DNA of 47,060 nt, from assembly GCA_034110465.1 (NCBI GenBank), contig JAWUZD010000004.1, forward strand, positions 1-47,060. The letters are read 5' to 3'. Of the stretch, positions 17,049 to 24,627 are shown piece after piece. The notes under the pieces are model-generated. The model saw only the letters and a program-made list of their open reading frames with translations, was not told the origin of the DNA and ran no database searches. This stretch comes from Aurantibacter sp034110465 (GTDB lineage: Bacteria; Bacteroidota; Bacteroidia; Flavobacteriales; Flavobacteriaceae). A program made the translations under genes and the position numbers. Each line of letters opens with the position of its first letter. Position 1 is the stretch's first letter.

Positions 17049-17693
17049 ATGAAAAAATCAATATTAAAAGGATTTGCAATTGTGGCTTTAGGATTAGCTT
17101 TTACAGCTTGTAAAAATGATACAAAAACAGCAGAAACATCTGAAGCTAAAAAAGTAGAAGCCGTAAGTGAAACTTTAAATTTTAAGGTTGACAATACGTC
17201 GCTTTTAATCTGGAAAGCCAATAAAATTGTTGGTGGACACGAAGGAACTTTTAACGTTACAGAAGGAACTGCAGAAATTAAAGACAATACTTTAGTTGGT
17301 GGACGTTTTACTTTTAACATAGCAAGCTTAAAATGTACAGATATTCCTGCTGAGAATGAAGGAAACGCAAAATTAGTTAGTCATTTATTAAATGAAGATT
17401 TTTTTGATGTAGAAAAATTCCCAACTGCTAAATTTGAAATTACTAAAGTAGAAGCTTCTAAAGTAAGTGGAAACTTAACTTTAAAAAGTATTACTAAAAA
17501 TGTAACTTTTGATGCTAAAGTTTTAGTAAACAATAATACACTTACTATTACAAGTGATACGTTTACCATTGACAGAACAGAATGGAACATTAATCATAAC
17601 TCAGGAAAAATTATGGATGCTGCTAAATTAGGCGACTACTTAATTAAAGATGATGTAGAATTAAAAATTAATGTAACAGCTAATAAAGCCTAA
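17049..17693 (+). CDS. YceI family lipoprotein
   Basis: A 214-aa YceI-domain protein, a lipocalin-like beta barrel that binds isoprenoid-type lipids. It has a lipoprotein signal peptide with lipobox AFTAC (Cys21). The domain starts near residue 43 (FKVDNTSLLIWKANKIVGGHEGT) and contains the conserved GGRFTFNIASL and FFDVEKFPTAKFEIT segments. The acidic, lysine-rich linker after Cys21 is usual for surface lipoproteins. The gene is monocistronic, bounded by its own promoter and terminator. Confidence 0.94.
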   Translation: MKKSILKGFAIVALGLAFTACKNDTKTAETSEAKKVEAVSETLNFKVDNTSLLIWKANKIVGGHEGTFNVTEGTAEIKDNTLVGGRFTFNIASLKCTDIPAENEGNAKLVSHLLNEDFFDVEKFPTAKFEITKVEASKVSGNLTLKSITKNVTFDAKVLVNNNTLTITSDTFTIDRTEWNINHNSGKIMDAAKLGDYLIKDDVELKINVTANKA

Positions 17694-17707
17694 CTACTCT
17701 TTTTTGT

Positions 17708-17746
17708 AAAAAAGCCCAACTTAAATAATAATTTGGGCTTTTTTTT
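17708..17746 (+). terminator. Terminator of the YceI gene
   Basis: A perfect 12-bp stem (AAAAAAGCCCAA with its complement) and a 13-nt AT loop are followed by a T-run, 14 bases after the stop. The symmetric A and T runs could also stop the convergent transcript. Confidence 0.9.
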
Positions 17747-17764
17747 ATGAATTTTAAATCGTTT

Positions 17765-18670
17765 TTACTTTAACAAGTTTTCTAACGCAGGTTTAATGCA
17801 ATAGTATTTAAATTGATACCCCAAATTCTCTATTTTTTTAGAATTTACACGCTGACTTTCAAATAACAAAATATGCATTTCGCCTAAAATTAGTTTCATT
17901 GCAAATTTAGGGATATTCGGCAAAAACAATGGTCTTTTTAGTACTTTAGCTATTTGCTGTGTTAACTCTTTATTAGTAATAGGGTTTGGTGCAGCAGCAT
18001 TAAAAACACCTTCTAACTTATTAATTAGAACATACATAAAAATTCCTGCTACATCTGTTTTATGAACCCAAGACTGCCATTGTTTTCCGTTTCCAAAAAC
18101 AGCACCTAAACCAAATTTAATTGGATTTACTATTTGTGGCAACGCACCTTCTTTTCCATCTAAAACTAAACCTATTCTAACTTTAGAGATTTTCATGCCT
18201 AGAGCTGTAAATTGATTAGCTGCTTTTTCCCATTCTGAAACCACTTCTCCTAAAAAAGAAGTGCTTTCTTGCTTAACATCTTCAGAATAAAAATTAGTTA
18301 ATGAGTCTGGATAAATACCAATAGCACTTGCAGAAATAAAATGCTCTACTTCATGTGATTCATTTTTTAATAATTGAAATAAAACAGAAGCTGATTCTAC
18401 TCTACTATTTAGAATAATATTTTTACTTTTTTCTGTCCAACGTTGCGCAATACTTGCACCAGCTAAGTGAATAATAGCAGTAACACCATCTAAACATTTT
18501 ATGTCAATTTCATTTTTTGAAGGATTCCAATAAAATCCTTTATAATTTTCTTGAGAAACCATCTTAGCCTTAGATGTTGTTAAATAATGTACAGAACAGT
18601 TTTGTTCCACACATTTCTTAACAATTTCTTTTCCAACTAATCCTGTAGCGCCAGTTATTAAGACTTTCAT
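17765..18670 (-). CDS. TIGR01777 family NAD(P)-binding epimerase-like protein
   Basis: A 301-aa extended short-chain dehydrogenase/epimerase. The Rossmann glycine motif TGATGLVGKEI (7-17), the IIHLAGASIAQRWTEKSK stretch and the C-terminal DUF1731 domain place it in TIGR01777 (YfcH/SulA-like). The substrate is not known. It lies 74 bp after mnmD, and the spacer holds a weak hairpin, so co-transcription is uncertain. Confidence 0.92.
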   Translation of the reverse strand: MKVLITGATGLVGKEIVKKCVEQNCSVHYLTTSKAKMVSQENYKGFYWNPSKNEIDIKCLDGVTAIIHLAGASIAQRWTEKSKNIILNSRVESASVLFQLLKNESHEVEHFISASAIGIYPDSLTNFYSEDVKQESTSFLGEVVSEWEKAANQFTALGMKISKVRIGLVLDGKEGALPQIVNPIKFGLGAVFGNGKQWQSWVHKTDVAGIFMYVLINKLEGVFNAAAPNPITNKELTQQIAKVLKRPLFLPNIPKFAMKLILGEMHILLFESQRVNSKKIENLGYQFKYYCIKPALENLLK

Positions 18671-18744
18671 TTTGTTTTTTCCTGTAAAAATACAAATAGA
18701 AAATAGCTTTAAATCCTTTATTAAGTAAGGTTTAACAATTCTGT

Positions 18745-19425
18745 TTAAAGTTTTGTCGCTCTTAAAATATGCCTTTTACTTGGCGGACCAGCTAAACGCT
18801 GTAAATCAAAACCAACAGCTCTTAAAGCATTTTTCACAATTCCTTTAGAGCAATAAGTTACTAATATCCCATTAGGGTTTAGAAGACTAAGCATTTTTTC
18901 AAACACAGCTTCTGTCCACAATTCAGGTTGATCTTTTGGACTAAAAGCATCAAAATAAATAATATCAAATTTTTCTTCTAAAGCTAAATCTTCAAGTGAG
19001 GTGTTTACTTTTTTTAGTTGAAAATCTTTCGTTATTTCTTGATAAGTTTCCCATTTAGAGGAATGCATATTTTGGAATAGATTGGAAGTTTCTTCCGAAT
19101 TTAAAACTTTAGGATAATCCAAATCAGGAATCATTTGCTGTTCTATTGGATATTTTTCAATACCACAATAGTTAATAGATATTTTATGATCTAAGCCATA
19201 CAATAAAGTATTGTAAGCATTAAATCCAGAGCCAAATCCCATTTCTAAAATAGAAACCGATTTTACATCTAATTTATTAACATAGAAATCTATGCCTTCT
19301 TGTATAAATATAAAATCGGATTCTTGTTTTGCTCCAAATGTTGAATGGTAATGTGCTCCAATAGTTGGGTGAACTAATGTATTAGATCCATCATCTGTAA
19401 CAACAATAGTAGGTTTTACAACCAT
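18745..19425 (-). CDS. mnmD: tRNA (5-methylaminomethyl-2-thiouridine)(34)-methyltransferase MnmD
   Basis: A stand-alone version of the methyltransferase half of MnmC, which completes mnm5s2U at the wobble base of certain tRNAs. The 226-aa chain has the SAM-binding motif ILEMGFGSGFNAY, the acceptor motif IIYFDAFSPKDQPELW and the C-terminal GGPP-like segment (AGPPSKRHILRA). The FAD-dependent MnmC oxidase domain is absent, as in many Bacteroidota. The start overlaps the stop of the DUF4920 gene by one base, so the two are coupled. Confidence 0.92.
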   Translation of the reverse strand: MVVKPTIVVTDDGSNTLVHPTIGAHYHSTFGAKQESDFIFIQEGIDFYVNKLDVKSVSILEMGFGSGFNAYNTLLYGLDHKISINYCGIEKYPIEQQMIPDLDYPKVLNSEETSNLFQNMHSSKWETYQEITKDFQLKKVNTSLEDLALEEKFDIIYFDAFSPKDQPELWTEAVFEKMLSLLNPNGILVTYCSKGIVKNALRAVGFDLQRLAGPPSKRHILRATKL

Positions 19426-19934
19426 TATTCTTTTAATAAAACGCCATCCGCAAGTAATGAATAGGTCATTTCTGGATCTACAATTGCAGCAATTTCTTCT
19501 TTAGTTTTACCAGCATCTTCTGCGTAATGTCTTAACTCATCTACAGGCATAACATTAACAAAGGCTTTTCCGTTTACAATAACTTCTTTTCCTTTAATAT
19601 CTTTAGGCATAAAGAAACCATAATCTTTAAACTTTACACGAGCGGTTTGCTCTTCGCCTAAATCTAAAATCATCCAACAACCTTTTGATTGACAAACATC
19701 TAAGACTTTAGCTGTTATTTTAGTATCCAAAGTATCGCCTTCTTTTAGTCCTTTGTAATGAGGCAACATAGATGAAAACGCAATAGCATCATCTGATATA
19801 ATTTTCTCACCAAAAGATTTATATGTTTCCTCTGTTTCTATAATAGAAACGTCTTCTACAATCTTTTCTGTAGTTTGTGTTTCGTTTTTACAACCTAAAA
19901 ATAGTGCTAAAAACACTACAACTGCATATTTCAT
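19425..19934 (-). CDS. DUF4920 domain lipoprotein
   Basis: A 169-aa lipoprotein with lipobox LFLGC (Cys15) and a DUF4920 domain from about residue 40: FGEKI, a beta-rich OB-like core with CQSKGCWMILDL containing a C-x4-C pair, then KDYGFFMPKDIKGKEVIVNGKA. The two cysteines could bind metal or form a disulfide. The family is largely limited to Bacteroidota and has no known function. It is coupled to mnmD by a 1-bp overlap, although the two have no evident common role. Confidence 0.88.
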   Translation of the reverse strand: MKYAVVVFLALFLGCKNETQTTEKIVEDVSIIETEETYKSFGEKIISDDAIAFSSMLPHYKGLKEGDTLDTKITAKVLDVCQSKGCWMILDLGEEQTARVKFKDYGFFMPKDIKGKEVIVNGKAFVNVMPVDELRHYAEDAGKTKEEIAAIVDPEMTYSLLADGVLLKE

Positions 19935-19951
19935 AATTATAAGTTTTAATT

Positions 19952-19969
19952 AATAGTAAATTTACTATT
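19952..19969. promoter_or_regulatory. Perfect 18-bp palindrome between DUF4920 and ilvE
   Basis: AATAGTAAATTTACTATT is perfectly symmetric. It lies 17 bases before the DUF4920 start. Its centre contains TAAATTTA, one base off a -7 box, so a bound dimer would cover the DUF4920 promoter. The half-sites ATAGTAA/TTACTAT recur at the hxlR promoter (43515-43529). Confidence 0.5.
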
Positions 19970-20008
19970 TTTTATTAAAATATTAAGGTTTTCGCATTTC
20001 AAAAATTG

Positions 20009-20016
20009 TATTTTTG
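20009..20016 (+). promoter_or_regulatory. -7 promoter element of ilvE
   Basis: A perfect TATTTTTG lies 29 bases before the ilvE start. The -33 position has TTT in place of TTG. Confidence 0.5.
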
Positions 20017-20045
20017 CAAAAGATTAAAAAACTGAAAATTGAATT

Positions 20046-21104
20046 ATGAGCAAATTAAGCATAATACCTGTTAGCCAATCTAAAATTAACACTGTTGATT
20101 TTAACGATTTACCATTTGGTACCGTGTTTTCAGATCATATGTTTAGCTGTGATTTTAAAGATGGCAAGTGGCAAAAACCTACTATTTCTAAATATGAGCC
20201 ATTAACATTAGATCCATCTGCTAGAGTTTTTCACTATGGGCAAGCTGTTTTTGAAGGTATGAAAGCTTTTAAAGATGAAAATAATGATATTTTCTTATTT
20301 AGACCTGAAGATAATTTTGAAAGAATTAATAAATCTGCACATAGATTAGCTATGCCAGAATTTCCTAAAGATTTCTTTTTTGAAGGTTTAGAGCAATTAT
20401 TACTATTAGAAAAAGAATGGATTAAAAAAGGTGATGGAAACTCATTATATATAAGACCATTTGTTATTGCTACACAAGGTGCACTTTCTGCATCTCCAGC
20501 AAATGAATATAAATTTATGATTATTTGTTCTCCTGCACGTTCTTACTACGCTGGAGAAGTTAGAGTTATTATTGCTGAAGAATATAGTCGTTCTGCCGAT
20601 GGAGGCGTTGGTTTTGCTAAAGCTGCAGGAAATTATGCTGCTCAGTTTTACCCAACAAGTTTAGCTCATAAAGAAGGTTACCAACAAGTTATTTGGACAG
20701 ATGCTAAATCTCACGAATATTTAGAGGAAGCTGGAACTATGAATGTTTTCTTTAGAATTAATAACAAACTTGTAACTGCTCCAACTAACGATAGAATTTT
20801 AGATGGTATTACACGTAAATGTGTTATTCAATTAGCTAAAGACAATAATATAGAGGTTGAAGTGAGACGTGTTTCTGTAGCAGAAATTAAAGAAGCTGCA
20901 AAAAACGGAAGTTTAAAAGAAATTTTTGGTTCTGGAACTGCTGCGGTTATTAATCCAATATTAGGGTTTAAACATTCAGACTTCAAGCACGAATTACCTG
21001 TTATGGAAGATAGTTATGCTACGTTCTTTAAGAAAACATTAAACGACATTCAATATAATATTACCGAAGACAAACATAATTGGAGACATAAAGTCTCTAA
21101 ATAA
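20046..21104 (+). CDS. ilvE: Branched-chain amino acid aminotransferase
   Basis: This PLP fold-type IV enzyme carries out the last step of Val/Leu/Ile synthesis and the first step of their breakdown. At 352 aa it is the longer BCAT2-like type. Visible are HYGQAVFEGMKAF (63-75), the PLP-binding lysine Lys192 in GFAKAAGNYA, GYQQVIWTDAKSHEYLEEAGTMNVFF and FGSGTAAVINPI. It has its own promoter and terminator. An Lrp/AsnC regulator and icmF lie further along but are not linked to it. Confidence 0.96.
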   Translation: MSKLSIIPVSQSKINTVDFNDLPFGTVFSDHMFSCDFKDGKWQKPTISKYEPLTLDPSARVFHYGQAVFEGMKAFKDENNDIFLFRPEDNFERINKSAHRLAMPEFPKDFFFEGLEQLLLLEKEWIKKGDGNSLYIRPFVIATQGALSASPANEYKFMIICSPARSYYAGEVRVIIAEEYSRSADGGVGFAKAAGNYAAQFYPTSLAHKEGYQQVIWTDAKSHEYLEEAGTMNVFFRINNKLVTAPTNDRILDGITRKCVIQLAKDNNIEVEVRRVSVAEIKEAAKNGSLKEIFGSGTAAVINPILGFKHSDFKHELPVMEDSYATFFKKTLNDIQYNITEDKHNWRHKVSK

Positions 21105-21119
21105 TTATAAACAAAAAAC

Positions 21120-21152
21120 GCCTCAAAAAAATATTTTTTTGAGGCATTTTTT
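21120..21152 (+). terminator. Terminator of ilvE
   Basis: GCCTCAAAAAA pairs with TTTTTTGAGGC around a tiny loop and is followed by a run of T. It lies 15 bases past the stop codon. Confidence 0.9.
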
Positions 21153-21170
21153 TTAGTGCTTTTTTTAATC

Positions 21171-21557
21171 CTAAGACTCTAAAATATTTTTAATATTTGG
21201 CTTAAAGTAGTTTGGTCCTTTTAAAACTTTTCCGTCTTCTCTGTAAATTGGTTCGCCGTTTTCGCCAAGTTTACTCATATTACTTCTTTGAATTTCGTTA
21301 AAAACGTCTTCAATTTTATGTTGTAATCCGTGTTCTATGATAGTTCCACATAATATATAAAGCATATCTCCTAAAGCATCTGCGACTTCAACTAAGTCGT
21401 TGTTTTGCGCTGCTTCCATATATTCTTCGTTTTCCTCTTTCATTAAATCAAAACGCAACGTATTCTTGGCTTTACCTAAATCTGCTTTTGGCGTTTCTCT
21501 ATGTCCAATTTTAAATGAGGTATGAAATGCTTTAACGGCTTCTATTTTATCTTTCAT
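21171..21557 (-). CDS. MazG-like nucleoside triphosphate pyrophosphohydrolase
   Basis: A 128-aa all-alpha NTP pyrophosphatase domain. The metal-binding pattern is visible as E41-x-x-E44/E45 in KEENEEYMEAA and E57-x-x-D60 with D64 in VEVADALGDMLY. This matches the MazG/HisE-like group that hydrolyses NTPs or related nucleotides to NMP and pyrophosphate. The C-terminal segment (YREDGKVLKGPNYFKP) is typical of the phage- and Bacteroidota-type subfamily. It is a stand-alone gene between two plus-strand units. Confidence 0.88.
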   Translation of the reverse strand: MKDKIEAVKAFHTSFKIGHRETPKADLGKAKNTLRFDLMKEENEEYMEAAQNNDLVEVADALGDMLYILCGTIIEHGLQHKIEDVFNEIQRSNMSKLGENGEPIYREDGKVLKGPNYFKPNIKNILES

Positions 21558-21596
21558 ATTAATAACGTAATAATTTAGTGTTGATTTTTAATTGTT

Positions 21597-21604
21597 TATT
21601 TTTG
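21597..21604 (+). promoter_or_regulatory. -7 promoter element of the small membrane protein/crcB pair
   Basis: A perfect TATTTTTG lies 26 bases before the ATG at 21631. No TTG is at the expected -33 distance. Confidence 0.45.
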
Positions 21605-21630
21605 AAAGATAATAACTTTTAGAGAATTTT

Positions 21631-21816
21631 ATGTTTAGTACAGGTCAAATTACGTTCGGAATAATTTTCGCCATAGTTTTTGCTATTATTATTGGTATAA
21701 TGTATCGCAAAGATTTAAAGCTTCATAAAGCAAACTATAAAGGAACATTGTGGGTTTTATTAGCTTTTATTGGCTTTATTAGCTTAATAGCAGCAATTAA
21801 ATTTATTTTTAAATAA
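21631..21816 (+). CDS. Small two-helix membrane protein
   Basis: A 61-aa protein with two hydrophobic helices (about residues 7-24 and 41-59) joined by a basic loop (YRKDLKLHKANYKG), which should face the cytoplasm. I do not recognise a family. A -7 promoter element sits just upstream, and crcB follows 10 bp downstream, so the two are probably transcribed together. Function is unknown. Confidence 0.65.
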   Translation: MFSTGQITFGIIFAIVFAIIIGIMYRKDLKLHKANYKGTLWVLLAFIGFISLIAAIKFIFK

Positions 21817-21826
21817 TATTTTTTTA

Positions 21827-22192
21827 ATGAAAAACGTTCTCTTGGTTTTTTTAGGTGGCGGATTTGGTAGCGCTTTACGCTACTTAATTAGCAAAACTAT
21901 AAACACAACTCAGTTTCCCTACGGAACATTTGTCGTTAATTGTTTAGGCTGCTTACTAATAGGATTAATTTTAGGCTATGCTTTAAAGTCTAATACTTTA
22001 TCTCAAAACTACACACTATTACTAGCTACAGGCTTTTGTGGTGGATTTACAACGTTTTCAAGTTTTGCTTTTGAGAACCAAACGTTTTTAAAAACTGGCG
22101 ACTTTACCAGTTTTGCACTTTATACTATACTAAGTATTGTTATTGGTTTTAGTTCTGTTTTTTTAGGTTTATATCTTTCTAAACCTCTTTAA
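21827..22192 (+). CDS. crcB: Fluoride exporter CrcB/Fluc
   Basis: Fluc proteins are dual-topology dimeric fluoride channels in the inner membrane. The 121-aa chain has four helices, the GGFGSALRY start, the pore asparagine in FVVNCLGCLLIG and the signature GFCGGFTTFSSFAFE with the conserved Phe box. I looked upstream for a fluoride riboswitch and saw none: the gene is preceded by only 10 bp after the small membrane-protein gene. A single copy is enough for a functional homodimer. Confidence 0.95.
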   Translation: MKNVLLVFLGGGFGSALRYLISKTINTTQFPYGTFVVNCLGCLLIGLILGYALKSNTLSQNYTLLLATGFCGGFTTFSSFAFENQTFLKTGDFTSFALYTILSIVIGFSSVFLGLYLSKPL

Positions 22193-22201
22193 TAACCAAA
22201 A

Positions 22202-22807
22202 TTAGTGATTACCAAACGTTTTTACGCCAGCTTCAACTTCTAAATCTAAACTATTTTCTATTGGAACTACAGGACAAGAATACTTGTAATTATAAGCACA
22301 ATAAGGGTTAAAAGCTTTATTAAAATCTATAGTTAGTGTATTTCCTTCTGGAATACTTAATTCTATGTAGCGTCCGCCACCATAAGTTGTTTCGCCATTT
22401 GTATTATCTATAAAAGGTAAAAACAAATAATCTTCAAAACCTTTTTCGTTTAACAACTCTTTATTTTGATAGACACTTAGTTGATATGGTTTACCAAACA
22501 ATTCAAAAGACAAAATAGCATAAACTCTATATAATGGTTTTCTATCTGTAGATGTTGGCATTTCAAAATATTCGCTATTTGGCTGTAAAGTCACTTTAGC
22601 TTCAACTATGTAATTTGCATTAAATTTATAGAAATCTAATTGCTTAAACGATTTTAAATCTTTTGCAGTTAAGGGCGATTCAGATGCATCTTTAAATTTT
22701 GCATTTTGTTCTTTTTGATAATCTGTTTCACCTAACAAAGGTTCTTTCTGTTGTGCACAACTTAATGATGTAAATAGGACTATAATCGATATAATGATGT
22801 ATTTCAT
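22202..22807 (-). CDS. DUF1684 domain lipoprotein
   Basis: A 201-aa lipoprotein with lipobox TSLSC (Cys17). The DUF1684 core is clear: YGGGRYIELSI, TIDFNKAFNPYCAYNYKYSCPVVPIENSL and the C-terminal VEAGVKTF. The conserved YC-YSCP cysteines and tyrosines are thought to form the active or binding site, but the family has no proven function. The gene converges on crcB with a 9-bp gap. Confidence 0.92.
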   Translation of the reverse strand: MKYIIISIIVLFTSLSCAQQKEPLLGETDYQKEQNAKFKDASESPLTAKDLKSFKQLDFYKFNANYIVEAKVTLQPNSEYFEMPTSTDRKPLYRVYAILSFELFGKPYQLSVYQNKELLNEKGFEDYLFLPFIDNTNGETTYGGGRYIELSIPEGNTLTIDFNKAFNPYCAYNYKYSCPVVPIENSLDLEVEAGVKTFGNH

Positions 22808-22825
22808 AGTAAAAACAGTATTTAA

Positions 22826-23009
22826 TTGTAAAAGTATAATTTAAATGTATTAGGTTTACACAAATTATTACAAAAAGATGCTAATTAAACAAATATATTG
22901 TACCAGAGTCTCAAGACCTTATTCTAAGGACTGGATTAACTATGTGTTTACGTAATAGCTTTATTAAATAAAACAATTTAGAAACGTCCAACCTTAGTGT
23001 TGGACGTTT
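22826..23009 (+). promoter_or_regulatory. Structured leader with terminator-like hairpin before the MFS gene
   Basis: A plausible promoter (TTG at 22826-22828, 22-nt spacer, TAGGTTTA at 22851-22858, one mismatch) would start a ~145-nt leader. The leader contains a nested fold (AGTC at 22907-22910 with GACT at 22929-22932, enclosing CCTTA-TTC-TAAGG at 22917-22929). It ends in a perfect 11-bp hairpin (AAACGTCCAAC, 22982-22992, with 22999-23009) followed by TTTTATATTT. It could be an attenuator or riboswitch, or a small RNA with its own terminator. No known riboswitch class was recognised. Confidence 0.45.
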
Positions 23010-23041
23010 TATATTTATACCACTACCAAAACCACAAAATA

Positions 23042-24247
23042 ATGATACGCCTTTTTAAAAATTACATAAATACCTTTACTGGACTTTCTACAGAAGTTTG
23101 GTGGCTTGCTTTGGTTACGTTTATTAACCGAGCCGGAACAATGATAATTCCATTTTTATCTTTATACCTAAAAGAAGATTTAGAGTTCTCAACGAACAAT
23201 ATTGCTTGGATTATGAGCTGTTTTGGTATTGGATCTGTTGCAGGAACTTGGTTAGGTGGAAAATTAACCGATAAAATTGGTTACTACAAAGTTATGGTTG
23301 GAAGTCTTTTCTTAACTGGTTTATTATTTATTGGTATGCAATATCTAAAAACCTTTGAAGAATTTTGTATTGGAATTATTTTAATTATGACAGTTGCGGA
23401 TACGTTTAGACCTGCAATGTTTGTTGCTATGAATGCTTATAGTAAACCTGAAAACAAAACACGAAGTGTTACATTAATAAGATTGGCTATAAACCTTGGA
23501 TTTTCAGCTGGTCCAGCAGTTGGTGGATTTATAATTGCAACAATGGGATATTCTGGACTGTTTTGGGTTGATGGCATAACTTGTATTATTGCAACCATAG
23601 TTTTATTTAAAGTATTAAACCCTAAAAAAACAGTTATTCAAGATGATTTAAGTGTTAAAAGCTCAAATTCTGTTTATTCTAACAAACCTTTTATGATTTT
23701 GTTTTTCTCAATGTTGGTTTTTGCTGTGGTATTTTTTCAATATTTTTCTGCAATGCCTTTATACTATGATGAAATTCATTTTTTAACTAAACCAGAAATT
23801 GGGCTAATATTAGGCGCAAATGGGTTTATAATTTTTCTATTAGAAATGCCAACAATTAGTTGGTTAGAAAGAAAGAAATACAACAAAGCTTACTTAGTTA
23901 TGTTTGGAGCTTTTCTAACTGGTTTAAGTTTTATAGTACTTAACATTACCAATTGGTCTGGAATTTTAATTATTGGAATGTTATTTATGACTATTGGTGA
24001 AATGATAGCTTTTCCTTTTGCTAATTCTATTGCTATGGATTTATCTAAAGGAGAAAATCAAGGCGAATATATGGCTATGTATGTTATGTCTTTTTCTATT
24101 GCAAGCGTATTTGGGTTTAATGCTGGACTCCAAACTATTTCGGCTTACGGCTACAATACAACTTGGACAGCTATGGCTTTACTTTCTGGAGTTTGTATGT
24201 TATTATTATTTATGCTTAAAATTTATATGAAACGAAAAACAGTTTAA
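23042..24247 (+). CDS. MFS transporter (DHA1-like)
   Basis: A major facilitator of 401 aa with about 12 membrane helices. The motif A-like sequence GSVAGTWLGGKLTDKIGYYK lies between helices 2 and 3, and the FRPAMFVAMNAYSKPENKTRSV and LGFSAGPAVGGFI segments fit drug- or metabolite-efflux members. The frame can be extended to a GTG at 22997, but that start lies inside the perfect hairpin, so the ATG at 23042 (MIRLFKNYINTFTGL) is preferred. A decayed VOC gene follows immediately. Confidence 0.88.
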   Translation: MIRLFKNYINTFTGLSTEVWWLALVTFINRAGTMIIPFLSLYLKEDLEFSTNNIAWIMSCFGIGSVAGTWLGGKLTDKIGYYKVMVGSLFLTGLLFIGMQYLKTFEEFCIGIILIMTVADTFRPAMFVAMNAYSKPENKTRSVTLIRLAINLGFSAGPAVGGFIIATMGYSGLFWVDGITCIIATIVLFKVLNPKKTVIQDDLSVKSSNSVYSNKPFMILFFSMLVFAVVFFQYFSAMPLYYDEIHFLTKPEIGLILGANGFIIFLLEMPTISWLERKKYNKAYLVMFGAFLTGLSFIVLNITNWSGILIIGMLFMTIGEMIAFPFANSIAMDLSKGENQGEYMAMYVMSFSIASVFGFNAGLQTISAYGYNTTWTAMALLSGVCMLLLFMLKIYMKRKTV

Positions 24248-24249
24248 CT

Positions 24250-24627
24250 ATGAATTTAAATAAAGTCACTATAGGTTCTAATAATGTTGAATTGTCTTGC
24301 GAGTTGTACAAAAAATTAGAATTAAAACTAATTATAGATGCATTACCAAGATATGTATGATTTAAATGTCCAAAAGGTAATTCGACATTTTCTATACACG
24401 AAACTGAAGAGAATTTAAAAAGTTCCACATTAATTTATTTTGAAATCGATTCTATAAAAGAAACACGAATAACAATTTAACAAAAAAAAGGGAATTATAT
24501 TCACTTCCAAACCCGAATTAAAATCTTGGCTTTGAACAAAATGATGTATTTGGATCCAAATAGAAATACTATTATAATTTACCACGCATAAGGCAATAGA
24601 TTAAATCCTCCTTGGCGAGTAAATTAA
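24250..24627 (+). pseudogene. Decayed VOC/glyoxalase-family gene
   Basis: Starting at ATG 24250 the frame reads MNLNKVTIGSNN...LKLIIDALPRYV, then an in-frame TGA (24358-24360), then FKCPKGNSTFSIHETEEN...LIYFE, then TAA (24478-24480). Downstream, one frame gives GIIFTSKPELKSWL, and the original frame resumes as MYLDPNRNTIIIYHA, TAA (24589-24591), GNRLNPPWRVN, stop. These blocks match, in order, a ~125-aa VOC protein. The TGA could derive from an Arg CGA codon and another from a Trp TGG. At least three stops and two compensating frameshifts make it nonfunctional. Its final stop shares TTAA with the convergent gene. Confidence 0.85.

Noticed and set aside
21817..21826. Fluoride riboswitch upstream of crcB
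   Set aside because: Only 10 bases separate crcB from the preceding gene, and the region before that gene has no fluoride-aptamer-like fold.
22997..23041. Upstream GTG start that would add 15 residues to the MFS transporter
   Set aside because: The GTG and following codons form the right arm and tail of a perfect 11-bp hairpin, and the extra residues are not MFS-like. The ATG at 23042 starts a normal N-terminus.
24216..24428. Minus-strand open frame over the MFS end and VOC remnant
   Set aside because: The plus-strand reading matches VOC protein blocks across the same bases, so the minus frame is a shadow.
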